A stretch of DNA of 64,000 nt from NCBI RefSeq assembly GCF_932274485.2, contig NC_065882.2, positions 37,480,593 to 37,544,592 of the forward strand, in the 5' to 3' direction. Shown here one piece after another: positions 47,455 through 58,249 of the stretch. This DNA is from Patella vulgata. Taxonomy: Eukaryota; Mollusca; Gastropoda; Patellidae. A program made the translations under genes and the position numbers. Positions within the stretch are counted from its first letter, which is position 1; each line of letters opens with the position of its first letter. A model generated the notes under the pieces. It ran no database searches. It was not told where the DNA came from and was given only the letters and a program-made list of their open reading frames with translations.

Positions 47455-48990
47455 ACGTAACTGACATTATGACCTTGATCTCTGGGGCATGTTCTACAAG
47501 GGCCTTTCCGTTGTGTAAGTAAATGTGGGAGGTAAGGTCAAGTTCAAGGTCATTTATGAAAGGTCATTATATATACAATAGGTCAAAGCCAAAGCTTCGA
47601 ACTTTTACCTTGAAAAAGAAATCTTATTTCGGAGTCATTTTTCACTCAGTAGATTTGGTGGTTCTTTAATGTTGTTTTTGACCCATGAACTTGAACTTGG
47701 CCACAAGTCCCGTCTTAATCTGGATATTAGGTCAAACACAAATTGGCTTGTCGTGATATGACTTTCAGAGCTTTTTTCAAGTTCAAGGTCACTTCTCGGT
47801 AGGCAATTACATGGACGTCAACACATTAAAGGTCAATTTACCTGACTTTACCATTTTTATTTTCCATTTTTTTTTAACAATTTTCAAGTTTGATATGACT
47901 TTGACCTCGGAGGTAAAATACAAGGCGATGTTCTGGTTCACCGTGGACGATTTAGTTGGGATAGCCGGAGTCTTAAAGTTGTAAGTTATCAAATTAAAGA
48001 TTTTTCCCAAAAAGCAAATGTTCCAGCTAAATTATTATTTTAGTCCAAAATTTAACTTTGACTCAAATTTGTGCAGACGCCATATCTTTGGAACCCTAAT
48101 GAGTAGCAATCTGAAATTCATTGTGTGTCCGAATGGGGTCCATGGCCAGAGGGCCCTAATAATTCCAAGCCAATCCTTCAAATAGGCAGCGGGAAAGACA
48201 AAAAATGAAATTTGTTTTAAAACTTAGTTCAGAACCCTAGTCGAGCTTACTCCGATAGTAACTTTGGTGTACCAATATTTGTCAACTTCCTTTACCCGGG
48301 GGGGGGGGGGATTTCACACCCCAGGAGATGTTTATGGTATAAGGCCGGACTTTAATACCGTGGGTCGGCTTCTCCGGACATAATTTTCAGAAGTAGCCCG
48401 GATAGATGCGCCGTAAACTAGTTTGGGCCTTAATTAGGGCTACCATCTTTTTTTTTCAAAATGGTTGCTCTTTGGTTGACGCATATATCATAAAGGCCAT
48501 TTGTAATAGGTATCTTGGGCTTTTGTACCTCGGTGTTGCATCTGTGGCCATTATTTTTTGCCTTGACATCTGGGACATGCATCTACAAGGGCCTTTGTGT
48601 TTTGAGATATAGCTAAATAAATATGGGACGTAAAGCCAAATTCAAGATCATTTATGGAAGGTTATTTGTAGGTCAAGGCCAAGGGTGGAAAATTGACCTA
48701 GTTTTATTTCAAATCCAGTTTCACCTATTTGACCTTGGCCTAGGACCTTGAGACAGTTCAGATGGTTCGAAAGTCATTTAATGTTCTTTTGAACCACGAC
48801 CTTGAACTCTGTCAAACATCCAATGTTTAAGGTTTGAAATAAATGATCTATTTTTTTTTTAAAAAAAGCAAATAATATATTAATTTATCTCTAAATTATT
48901 TTACGTTTTTTAATTCTTTTACCCAACTTTGTTAAAGAAAAGAAATGTTCAAGGTCAAGTTCACCGGGATGTAAAAAAAATGTTATAGGC
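47455..48990. repeat. Two diverged copies of a ~1.1-kb repeat rich in GACCTTGA
   Basis: Direct repeats at about 47,460-47,720 and 48,560-48,800 share CTACAAGGGCCTTT, a GGTCAAGTTCAAGGTCA-like stretch and TTTAATGTT..TTTGA. The interval between carries a G run near 48,299-48,310. No gene. Confidence 0.65.
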
Positions 48991-49020
48991 CAAGTAATGT
49001 GACGGTTATTGGGGGGGGGG

Positions 49021-49369
49021 GCACGGTGGCTAAGTGGGTAAGGCGCTGGCTCGCTAGCCTGGAGGTCGGGTGTTCGATCCCTGCATTAGCCGAGAAAGTT
49101 CATCCAGATTTTCCGACGTGGTTTCCACTTGTCAGTGATGCAGGACGGGGGCCTGACAAGGACAGCTGTCTAGTCGTTCGAATGGGACGAAAAACCGAGG
49201 TCCCGTGTACACATTGGCGTGCACGTAAAAGATCCCTTGGCTGTTGGAATTCGATATAAGTGTAGGCCGTAGCGCCGCTGCCCGGGCAAAATTTCCCTCA
49301 TAGCACACTGTAGCCCAGTTTAGGAGCAGAACAGTGGGACGTTTAACCCCATTTCATTTCATTTCATTT
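49021..49369 (+). mobile_element. SINE1, full-length tRNA-derived SINE
   Basis: The head has a pol III box A-like TGGCTAAGTGGG (49,027-49,038) and box B-like GTGTTCGATCC (49,070-49,080), the layout of a tRNA-derived promoter. The body contains CGTTCGAATGGGACGAAAAA and GCACGTAAAAGATCCC; the tail is GACGTTTAACCCC followed by (ATTTC)n. It is preceded by a G run. This is the reference copy for the other SINE1 calls. Confidence 0.85.
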
Positions 49370-49742
49370 GGTGGCGGTTAGGCCTTATGCACGGTATTGG
49401 GAAAAAACGAAGTGTACCGAATTTTCGTTTCCCGTTCAAAAAATGGCGCTATTTTTGTCACCGTTAGTGTGTTACTGTCGAAGAGGACAAAATTTGACCA
49501 ATATCTAAGGCAAAGACAGGCCGAAAAGAAGATTTATTAGACGGTGAGTACAATTTATTTATTGTTAAACCATAAGTCATTGTCAATAAAACTGCGGATG
49601 TTGTTAGTTTTTTACGTGGGCCTTTGTAGGCGCTTGACAGCCTTGTGTAACAAACACTTCGTGACTTACTACAGAAGTCAGTAGCCCTAGCCAAAAAAAA
49701 AAAAAAAATAGCCTAGACTAGATGATGATTAGGTATTAGGCC
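49370..49742. other. No recognisable feature
   Basis: Unique sequence. A GGTGAGTAC donor-like word occurs near 49,541, but the frames leading to it contain stops, so I do not call an exon. Confidence 0.5.
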
Positions 49743-50181
49743 CTATAGTATGGTGGCTGTTAGCGGCCATTCAAATGTCATCTAAATCGTCGCCTTATGA
49801 AAAAGGCGACAAGTCGACGAAATACAATTATTTTGACTTGTCGTGCGGCGACTTGTCGCCTCGGAAGTAAATCTGTGCGCATGCAAGTTATGCAATCAGC
49901 AAATGCGCAAGCTCGAGTTTGACTTCCGAGGCGAAAAGTCGCCACACGACAAGTCGAAATAATTGTATTTTGTCGACTTGTCGGGTTGTGAATAAGTCGA
50001 AGGCGGTAAGTCGACAAGTCGACAGAATTGACCCGACAAGTCGACGAAATGAAGGCGATGATCGTCGGGTTATTTTGTCGTGTCGAAGGGTTGATTTTGT
50101 CGACTTGTCAACTTGTCGCCTTCTCCACAAGGCGACGATTTAGATTCATTTGAATGGCCGCTAACAGCCACCATACTATAG
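49743..50181. mobile_element. Near-palindromic foldback MITE (TIR with TA-rich flank)
   Basis: Ends are inverted copies of CTATAGTATGGTGGCTG and TTAGCGGCCATTCAAATG continuing into a TAAATCGTCGCCTT segment. Subterminal arms repeat GACAAGTCGAC-type words, and the segment 49,800-49,870 is the reverse complement of about 49,918-49,985 around a ~50-nt centre. A TA or TATA target is suggested by the flanks. No coding capacity. Confidence 0.8.
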
Positions 50182-50604
50182 AGTATTACTAGTCTATATC
50201 TAATACGAATAGTAATAGTTTGAAATCTATATACATGTATTATAAACCTATAAACTGCCCTTTTTGTAGGTTGTCCAGATATATTCTAGATCATGATCAT
50301 TTAGATCTCTATCATTGAAAAGTCAGTTTAATTTTAAAATTAAACAGAATTCTTCGAAGTTTTTACGAAAAAGAAAAAAATGGTTTTGATTACCGATACC
50401 AATTTCCATTTGTAGACTATGCCTATATGACGCAGGTCTCGCCTCGGTGCGGTATTCAAATCGGTTCTCAATAAATTGTTAATTAAATGCTATGATTAAT
50501 TAAATGCGTTCAATATAGAAAAACTGTCTGGTAAATCCAAGGTAAATCACTGCCGGTTGTCCGTCTGGTTATTTAAGACTACAGTGAACGCGCGCTAAGA
50601 TAAA

Positions 50605-50762
50605 ATGGCGTGGTCTGCTAGCTCGAAAAGACAAACAAATGGAATAAAATTAGCCACGGTACATTCGTGGATACAAAGATATGATAAAGATCATACTTGG
50701 TTAAACTATGAACCTGAAACGGTCGGTATTGTAAATAAAGTTTCCTGCAAACTTTGTGCTAA
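50605..50762 (+). CDS. Candidate first coding exon, zinc-finger-like protein
   Basis: ATG at 50,605 opens 52 codons plus two bases, ending at a strong donor (AA|GTAAGTAT, GT at 50,763). The encoded N-terminus is basic and serine-rich (MAWSASSKRQTNG). It continues with a W-x-Q-R-Y...W-L-N-Y segment and ends VSCKLCA, with a Cys-x-x-Cys where a BED/TTF-type zinc finger could begin, as in hAT-derived host proteins. TTATTTAAG sits ~35 nt upstream and could be a TATA-like element. I could not find a convincing second exon; a possible acceptor at 50,910 leads to a stop after about 15 codons. Host gene, domesticated transposase or chance frame all remain possible. Confidence 0.4.
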
Positions 50763-51165
50763 GTAAGTATGAACACAAAATAAATTTGGCGCAAATTGGC
50801 CATATAACAACATTCATTCATTCAAGTAATATAAAATAAACTAAGACACGTTATTTAATTGTTAATGTTAATAAAACCAGACTAAAGATTATAATATTGA
50901 TTATTTATCAGGATTCCAAATTTTTGTGATGTACAGTTTACTGCTCCTCAAATCTGAGCAAATGCTATTCAAATTTTGAATTGATTTAATAGCCAAAATG
51001 TGAATCTGTGACAAAAATTTGCTACTCATTGGTTTTAGACTAAATTGATTTGAACTCTGCTCTGGGGTGATGTGAAAGTTGGAGGTCTGTATTGCTATTA
51101 GAAATGCCCACATGCACATTTTAAAGCTAGCACTGTAATTTTTGTTGATAAGAAGATATGACATT
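50763..51165. other. Possible intron; no recognised feature except a repeat border
   Basis: Follows the candidate donor. The last ~55 bp (51,112-51,165) match 58,310-58,365 in reverse complement and form the left half of the interrupted site described in the findings. Confidence 0.4.
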
Positions 51166-54100
51166 TTTATACGCCAACATTTTCATGTGGACGTATATTG
51201 TTGTCGCCCCTGTCCGTCCGTCCACAATTGTTTGTGAACAGTCTAGAGTTCACAATTTTTATCCGATTTCAACGAAACTTGAAATCATGGATTATGGCCC
51301 TTGATTGTATGAAAAATCACGTTTTTAGCTTGTGAACACTGTAGAGGTCACAATTTTTATCCGATTTGGTTTAAACCTGAAATATATGTTTGTAACCCAC
51401 AGATCTTGGTTCCTTTCGATATTCGTGCATATCGGACCATAACTTCCTGAATTATGGCCCCTGATTGTACGAAAAATCGCGTTTTTAGCTTGTGGACCCT
51501 ATAGAGGTCATAATTTTTATCCGATTTAAAAAAACGTTTTAGTATAGGAGCTTTTACGCGTGACGTACTTCAGGTGTCTATTTTTAGCCTGGCCTTTTTC
51601 TATCCGTATCTTAAAATGGTAAATGCTAGGGAAAGCGGGGTTCTCCCTCTTTTTCTCTTTATAGAAAACGTATTCTTTAATGCCACCCTTGTTTTAAGTT
51701 GCGTGTAGCATTCGTAATAAATTACCGATTTCAAATCATGTCTAAGTTATTATTTTTTTCGTTTTAATGACGATATACTGCTACAGACGATATATGTCAA
51801 GCTCGCAAACGGCCCAGTTGACCGCAGTACGCAAAAACATTACAAAAATGCATTGCTGTATGAAGCCGATTTATATGTTTTGTTTTTATTTTACTGCAAA
51901 CAATTAATAGATAACATCTGTTTGGTTGTAAAATGCCATGAAATAGAGCATAAGAGTAAATTATAGAATGGGTAGGCCTAATTAGAGATGGTGACCTGCG
52001 GTTCCACAAAAGAATTATTCAAGACGATATTAAAATTTAAAGCACGACCGTAGCACATCTAATAAAAAAGAGAACAAATAATAATCACGATGTATAGAAT
52101 GCACCGAGTCCAGTTACATATTTTCATTCAAAAGTTGTTCTCTGAACCAAATACTGAATTAGAAATTGATAAAATGGACACAAATGTATCGTTCTTCTTC
52201 TTGGTTGCGGCAAGATAAACTGATTGGATAAAAATTTCAATGAGTGCCAAATGCTGAGCTAAGACGATTTATGTGACTACAATTAACAGAAAAAAACGGT
52301 TTTAAAAAATATTCACAGATTCAACTTGATTCTTTCTGTTATTCATATCCCATCAATCAAGAGGAAAATTTATAAAAATGGCTGAAGTTTTACCCCGTGC
52401 TCCAAACAACTATTTTATCATTGGTTAAGGCCGTCTAAACGCGGGGAAATTTACAATAACTCTAACAGCACGCATGCATAAACAATCTTATTTGCATATT
52501 GCATACTATTTATAGAATTATTAGCTGGAATTATTTTCAAATCGACAGCCTCAAAGAAAGACCAACATAGTACCGTGTTTTGTGTCGAGTAGGGTCGTAG
52601 CATGCAGTGCTATAGCAGACGATATATCAACATCGCAATTAAGAACTGTCCAGTCGGCAGTTGAATGTAAATAGGATAGACCATTTAAATCTTTTGTGTT
52701 AATAGTCCAGTAATTAATATATAACATCTGTTTGACCGTAAAATGCGTAATAAACTTCACTTAATTCTAGTTCGGGCCATTGAGCACGGATCAGTCATCC
52801 ACTTGTTTCAATTGCAAACGGCCAATTACGGGTCTGGTAAACTTGTCGTATCTTTCCTATATCAAAGTTTTTGTAAATATCGCTTTCTGGCATCGGTCGG
52901 TAAACCTTACGCGTATAGAAATGGCATTCAGTTCCATTTTATGTAAAAGAAGCTTACTGTACGACGGTATTTTCACAAAAAACACACTGGCCTATGGGTT
53001 TCAGTCTACGAATAAGTCCAATGTCTGCGCATGACCGAAAATGACGTCAAAATGGAAACTCGTAAAAGCTAATATATCACCGTTAAACCCTAAGGATGGC
53101 TGAGTTCTAATTTTGTGAAAATCGGACCAAAACTGACTGGTCACAAATCTTTCTTAAATAGCGTAAAAATATGGTATATCAAGGTTGTGGACCCTATAGA
53201 GGTCACAATGTTTATCCGATTTTGTTGAAACCCGACATGTAAGTTTATAACCCAAAGATCTTGGTTCCTTTCGATTTTCGCGCATATCGTACCGTCACTT
53301 CCTGAATTATGGCCCCTGATTGTACGAAAAATCACATTTTTAGCTAGTGGACCCTATAGAGGTCATAATTTTTATCCGATTTAATAAAAAAGTTTTAGTA
53401 TATCACCGTTACACCCTAAGGACAGCTGCGTTCGAATTTTGTGAAAATCGGCCCAAAATTGACAGACAAACCGGCCTCCGTTCATTCTCAAAAAGTGTAA
53501 AAATATGGTATATCAAGGTTTTGGACCCTATAGAGGTCACAATTTTTATCTGATTTTGTTGAAGCTTGAAATGTAAGTTTATAACCCAAAGATCTCGGTT
53601 CCTTTCGATATTTGCGCATATCGAATTGTAATTTCCTCAGTTATGGCCCTTGATTGTAGGAAAAATCACTTTCTTTTTAGCTTGTTCTCTATCCATCTCT
53701 CGGAAATGTGGGCGTATCCTGCCTGGTAGCCGCTGGTTTAAACATTTCGAGGCCTGAATTATGGCCGAGTTCGAATTTGGTGAAAATCGGCCAAAAACTG
53801 ACAGATAAAATGGCCGCCTCTAGAGGTCACAATTTTCTTCTGATTTTGATGTAACTTGAAAATATAAGTCGGTAACCCAAAGATCTTGGTCCCTATGGTA
53901 TATCAAGGTTGTGGAGCCTCTAGAGGTCACAATTTTCTTCTGATTTTGATGTAACTTGGAAATATAAGTCTGTAACCCAAAGATCTTGGTCCCTATGGTA
54001 TATCAAGGTTGTGGAGCCTCTAGAGGTCCCTTTCGATATTTGTTCATGTCGAATCGTAACTTCCTGAATTATCGCCCCTGATTGTACGAAAAATCATGTT

Positions 54101-54858
54101 TTTAGCTTGTGGACCCTATAGCGGTCAAAATTCTTATCCGATTTGAAAAAAACGTTTGAATATATCACTGTTAAACCCTAACGATGGTTGTTTTAGAATT
54201 TCGTAAACATCGAACCAAAACTGACAGACAAAATGGCCGCGCCTCAGAGTCAAATAGCGTAAAATGTAGATCCTCTAGAGGTCACAACTTTCTTTTGATT
54301 TTGATGAAACTTGAAATGTAAGTTTATAACCCAAAGATCTTGGTTCCTATCGATATTCGTGCATATCGGATAGTAACTTCCTGAATTATGTCCCTTGATT
54401 GTACAAAAAAATCGCGTTTTTAGCTTGAGGTCCCTCTACAGGTCACAATTTTTATCTGATTTAAAACAAAAGTGTGAATATATCACCATTACACACTAAG
54501 ATCTTGGATCCTTTTGATAATCGCGGATACACAAACTTAACTTCCTGGATTATGGCCCCTGATTATTCGAAAAATGGCATTTTTAACTTGCGGATTCTCT
54601 AAGAGGTCACAATTTTTTTTCTGATTTTAAAAACCGTTTAAATATTTCAACATTCCACCATAATGAAGGTTGAATTCGAATTTCGGGAAAATCGAAATGA
54701 AACTGCCCAACAAAATGGCCCTTTTGATATTTGCGCATTTCAGACCATAACTTTCTGGATTATTGCCCCTGATTGTACAAAAAAATCCCGTTCGTTTTTA
54801 GCTTGTTCTCTATCCATCTCTTGCAAAATGTGGGCGTATCCTGCCTGGCAGCCGCTGG
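51166..54858 (+). mobile_element. HINE (Helentron-associated) element with nested insertion and two right ends
   Basis: The left end is ATACGCCAACATTTTCATG, completing a hairpin with TGGACGTAT (51,169-51,196), then TTGTTGTCGCCCCTGTCCG. The body repeats a ~300-bp unit (GGACCCTATAGAGGTCACAA, CCAAAGATCTTGGTTCC, TTCGATATTTGCGCATATCG, GCCCCTGATTGTACGAAAAA). Right ends with AAATGTGGGCGTAT, the CTGCCTGGCAG hairpin or a one-base variant, and CCGCTGG followed by T occur at 53,706-53,736 and 54,826-54,858. The inverse of the left end lies inside the right end, the asymmetric inverted repeat described for HINEs. A TIR element occupies 51,547-53,072. No helicase is encoded. Confidence 0.75.
51547..53072. 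mobile_element. 1.5-kb non-autonomous TIR element inside the HINE
   Basis: Ends AGCTTTTACG (51,549-51,558) and CGTAAAAGCT (53,061-53,070) are exact inverted repeats flanked by TATA on both sides. The uninterrupted HINE unit near 53,394 reads AGTATATCACC, matching the sequence expected before insertion. A ~170-bp segment is duplicated inside (51,780-51,950 and 52,612-52,760, sharing AACATCTGTTTG and GTAAAATGC). No transposase frame is seen; superfamily unassigned. Confidence 0.65.
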
Positions 54859-54865
54859 TTTGTTA

Positions 54866-55012
54866 TTTGGAGTAATCCGGTTTTCTCCCACTGCTAAAGA
54901 CCCCTACGCGTAAGCGAATTATTGAAATAAAATTGAACCATATGTTAGTCCCGAAAAGACCTAGTTTGTGTCCAGTGGATATTAAACCCTTTCTCTCTCT
55001 CTTTCTCTGGGG
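54866..55012 (+). mobile_element. SINE2, body and tail
   Basis: TTCTCCCACTGCTAAAGACC, TACGCGTAAGCGAATTATTG, GTTAGTCCCGAAAAGACCTA and GTGGATATTAAACCC, followed by a CTCTCTCT tail. The head is missing. It lies directly after the HINE right end at 54,858. Confidence 0.75.
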
Positions 55013-55154
55013 TGATAAATTGACATTAATTCACCAAAACAATACCAATTTTATTTACCAACTGTAATTTAAATGAATATTTGCTGTTCTTTATACCAAA
55101 TTGTCATTTTTAATTTAAAATAATAAAAATAGGTCCACATTTATTTAAGCCTGG

Positions 55155-55640
55155 GGCTGTTTGCCACATGTGGTAAGACAATCCGGAGACTATTTGCCAC
55201 AAGTCTCCGTACCGCAATTATCAACCCATTTCAATAAAACTTACAGAGTAGGTAAAATTTCGACCACTTCCGGTTAGCGGTTTCGGAGATATCAGGTTAC
55301 CACACATTTCATGTGGCACGGCTACAGACCACAATTATCAACCGATATCCATGAATCTTACAGAATATGATAACATAATAATATCTCAGTAGCCAAAATT
55401 TCGACCACTTCCGATAAGCGGTTTCCGAGATATCATGTTACCACACATTTCATGTGGCACGGCTACAGACCGCAATTACCAACCGATTTCAATGAAACTT
55501 ACAGTAAATGATAACATTAATAATATTTCCAAGTAGGCAGAATTTCAACACTTCAGGTTAGCGGTTTCATAGATATCAGGTTACCACACATTTCATGTGG
55601 CATGGCTACAGACCGCAATTACCAACCAATTTCTCGCATT
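55155..55640 (+). repeat. ~142-bp tandem repeat containing the HINE left hairpin
   Basis: Three units with TTACCACACATTTCATGTGG at 55,297, 55,438 and 55,581 (periods 141 and 143), and an earlier diverged unit. Each carries a CACAT-TTC-ATGTG stem like that at HINE left ends. The array runs directly into the decayed left end of the next HINE at ~55,632. Confidence 0.8.
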
Positions 55641-56150
55641 TTCATGTGACCGTACCGATATATCATGTCGTCCACCTGACTCACCCCCCTGTCTGGACGT
55701 CAGTCCAAGGGGAATACGTGGGTAAGACGCAGGCTCGCTAGCCTGGAGGTCGGGTGTTCGATCCCTGCATTGGCCGAGAAAGTTCATCCAGATTTGTCAT
55801 TCGGATGAGACGGAAAACCGAGGTCCTGTGTACACATTAGTGTGCGCGTAAAAGATCCCTTGGCATTTGGAATTCGATATAAGAGTAGGCCGTAGCGCCA
55901 CTGCCCGGGCAAAATTTCCCTCTTAGCACACTGTATAGCATATGCCCGTCTTCATTAGCCCAGTTTAGAAGTAGGATGTTAAACCCCATTTCATTCATTC
56001 ATTGGATGTCAGTCCACAATTTGTTTGTGGGCGCTGGACAGGTCGCAATATTATCTGAAATTTTCTAAAGATCTCGGTTCCTTTCGAAATTGACATGTGT
56101 GGGACCACTTTATTGTTTATGGCCACTGATTGCACTGAAAATCATGTTTT
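55632..56150 (+). mobile_element. Old HINE remnant carrying a SINE1
   Basis: A decayed left end (CATTTTCATGTGACCGTACC, then CCCCCCTGTCTGGACGTCAG) is followed after the SINE by CCACAATTTGTTTGTGGGCG and a core (TCTCGGTTCCTTTCG). At 56,150 it is interrupted by the next HINE inside the core word ATCATGTTTTTA. Confidence 0.65.
55709..56003 (+). mobile_element. SINE1 copy with target-site duplication
   Basis: Contains the box B-like GTGTTCGATCC, the SINE1 body and a GATGTTAAACCCC tail with (ATTC)n. It is flanked by GGACGTCAGTCCA (55,695-55,707) and GGATGTCAGTCCA (56,004-56,016), a 13-bp duplication with one mismatch, as expected for LINE-driven insertion. The first ~10 bases of the head are lost. 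Confidence 0.8.
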
Positions 56151-56936
56151 TATACACCCACATTTTAATGTGGACGTATATTGTCGTCGCCCCTGTCCGT
56201 CCGGACGTCCACAATTTGTTTGTGAAATTGTGGACACTCTACAGGTCATAATTCTTATCCGATTTTGACGAAACTTGAAATATAGGTTGACATGTATCTC
56301 CAAAAGATCTTGGCTGCTTTCGATATTGGCATGTATCGGATTGAAACTTTATGGATTATGGCCCCTGTTTGTACGAAAAATCGCGTTTTTAGCTTGTGGA
56401 CCCTATAGAGGTCACAATTTTTATCCAATTTTGTTATCCAAGTTTATAACTCACAGATCTTGGATCCTTTCGATATTTGCGCATATCGAACCGTAACTTC
56501 CTTAATTATGGTCCCTGATTGTACAAAAAATTTCGGTTTTAGCTTGTGGACCCTATAGAGTTCATAATTTTTATCCGATTTAAAAAAAACGTATTATTAT
56601 ATCACCGTTACAACCTAAGGTCGGCCGAGTTCCAATTTCGTGAAAAATCCTTCCAAAATTGACAGACAAAATGGCCGCCCTTCGTTCTCAAATAGCATAA
56701 AAATATGTTATATCAAGGTTGTGGACCCTATAGAGGTCACAATTTTTATCCGATTGTGTTGAAACTTGAAATGTAAGTTTATAACCCAAAGATCACGGTT
56801 CCTTTCGATATTTGCGCATATCGAATTGTAATTTCCTGAATTATGGCCCTTGATTGTAGGAAAAATCTCTTTCGTTTTAGCTTGTTCTCTATCCATCTCT
56901 CGAAAATGTGGGCGTATCCTGCCTGGCAGACGCTGG
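56151..56936 (+). mobile_element. Complete HINE element, 786 bp
   Basis: Left end ATACACCCACATTTT with hairpin partner AATGTGGACGTAT (56,152-56,179). The body carries diverged core units (GTGGACCCTATAGAGGTCAC). The right end has AAAATGTGGGCGTAT, then the 11-nt hairpin CTGCCTGGCAG, then ACGCTGG followed by T. The left end and the internal right copy are exact inverses apart from one base. Inserted in the core of an older HINE. Non-coding. Confidence 0.8.
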
Positions 56937-56999
56937 TAGAACTTGTTGTGGACGTATTCAACAAATCAACCGAACTCACAAAATCTCGTTTGAAGGTAA

Positions 57000-57335
57000 A
57001 TAATGAACAAAGATTTTAAAAGACTTTGAGGTGATATTTTACGTTTTTGGTGTCGAAATGTCACTTATAACCTTGACTTTCGATCTACTGGGGAGATTAT
57101 CATTAAATCGATTCGGCATGTACGGTACTAATAGAAATTCAAAGAAATTTTTAGAAAACTCATCGTTTTTTGGCCTTTCCATCTATACCTGACAAACCGC
57201 AGTCTATAACCCAAAATTGTCCAGTGTTTTTTTGGGGGGACTTGCAATTAGCATTGTTCATTGTTCATGCCAAATTTAATGAAAATCCATGCAGGTATAA
57301 CCGAGAAAATTTAACTTTTGTTCTCATCGACCCTG
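57000..57335. other. No recognisable feature
   Basis: Unique AT-rich sequence; a short plus-strand frame at 57,170-57,376 has no recognised similarity. Confidence 0.5.
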
Positions 57336-57339
57336 TTTA

Positions 57340-58210
57340 TTGTCCCTCGCCTTCCAAAGAAAGCATGGGACTATGAAATTGGTTCGTCCGTCTGTCTGTC
57401 CGTCACACTATTTGGAAAACAATAACTCTCCTTCTAAATGAGCTCGAATGTTCAAACTTGGTGTAGGTGTTTTATTAGGTCAATGCCTTGATGTAGTTCG
57501 AAGATGAACATTTTCTGCTTAGGGTAAGCAGAGATAAGCAATTTGATTGGTTGATGCTTTGGGACATGATAACTTTAATTCTAATTTAGTGAGAGTGATG
57601 AAATTTGGTGTATAGTTATATTATATCAATACCTTGACTAAGTTCGATAATTAAGCAATGTGATTGGGTGAGACTGTGGAACGCAATAACTCTCCTTCAA
57701 ATTGAGGTAGAATGTTCAAACTTCATTAGGTGAATGCCTTGATGGAGTTCAGTAAGCAGAAATAAGCAATCTGATTGGTTGATGCTTAAGTGGTTATAAT
57801 TAAGTGAGAGTGATGAAACTCTGAGTATAGATTCATCATATCATTATCTTGACTAAGTTCGATGATGAGAATTTTCTACTTAGGCTAAGGAGCGATAAGC
57901 GATTTGATTGGTCAAGACATCTGCTTTTAATTGAGGTACAATGTTTTAACTTGACGTTGATGTTCATTAGGTGAATGTCTTGACTGAGTTCAAGGATTAA
58001 CATTTCAAGCTAAAGCTAAGCAATTTCATTGGTTGATGCTTTGGGACAAGATAACTTTGATTCTGTCTGATATAGAGGGATGAAACTTAGTGTATAGTTG
58101 ATAATCAATTTGATTGCTTGATACTTTTGAAAAATGTGCGATTAATTAATATGTGTCCTCTATTTATTTTGGGATTTCGGCGGGGGACATCAGCCTCACC
58201 GTTGGCTTGT
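57340..58210 (+). mobile_element. Second HINE-like family with GGCGGGGGACA ends
   Basis: The left end TGTCCCTCGCC (57,341-57,351) is the inverse, with one mismatch, of GGCGGGGGACA at 58,179-58,189. That is followed by an AGCC...GGCT hairpin and CTTGT, again an asymmetric inverted repeat. The body has about three ~260-bp degenerate units marked by ATAACTCTCCTTC, AATGTTCAAACTT and GATTGGTTGATGCTT. Confidence 0.65.
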
Positions 58211-58249
58211 TATCATACTTTTGGGCCAAGTTTGGAACATAGATGGTAA

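Noticed and set aside
49021-49093. A functional tRNA gene
   Set aside because: Box A and box B words are present, but the acceptor arms do not pair and a SINE body and tail follow, so it is a SINE head.
50910-50960. Second exon after the candidate exon (acceptor TTATTTATCAG)
   Set aside because: In phase it gives about 15 codons then a stop and adds no zinc-finger ligands.
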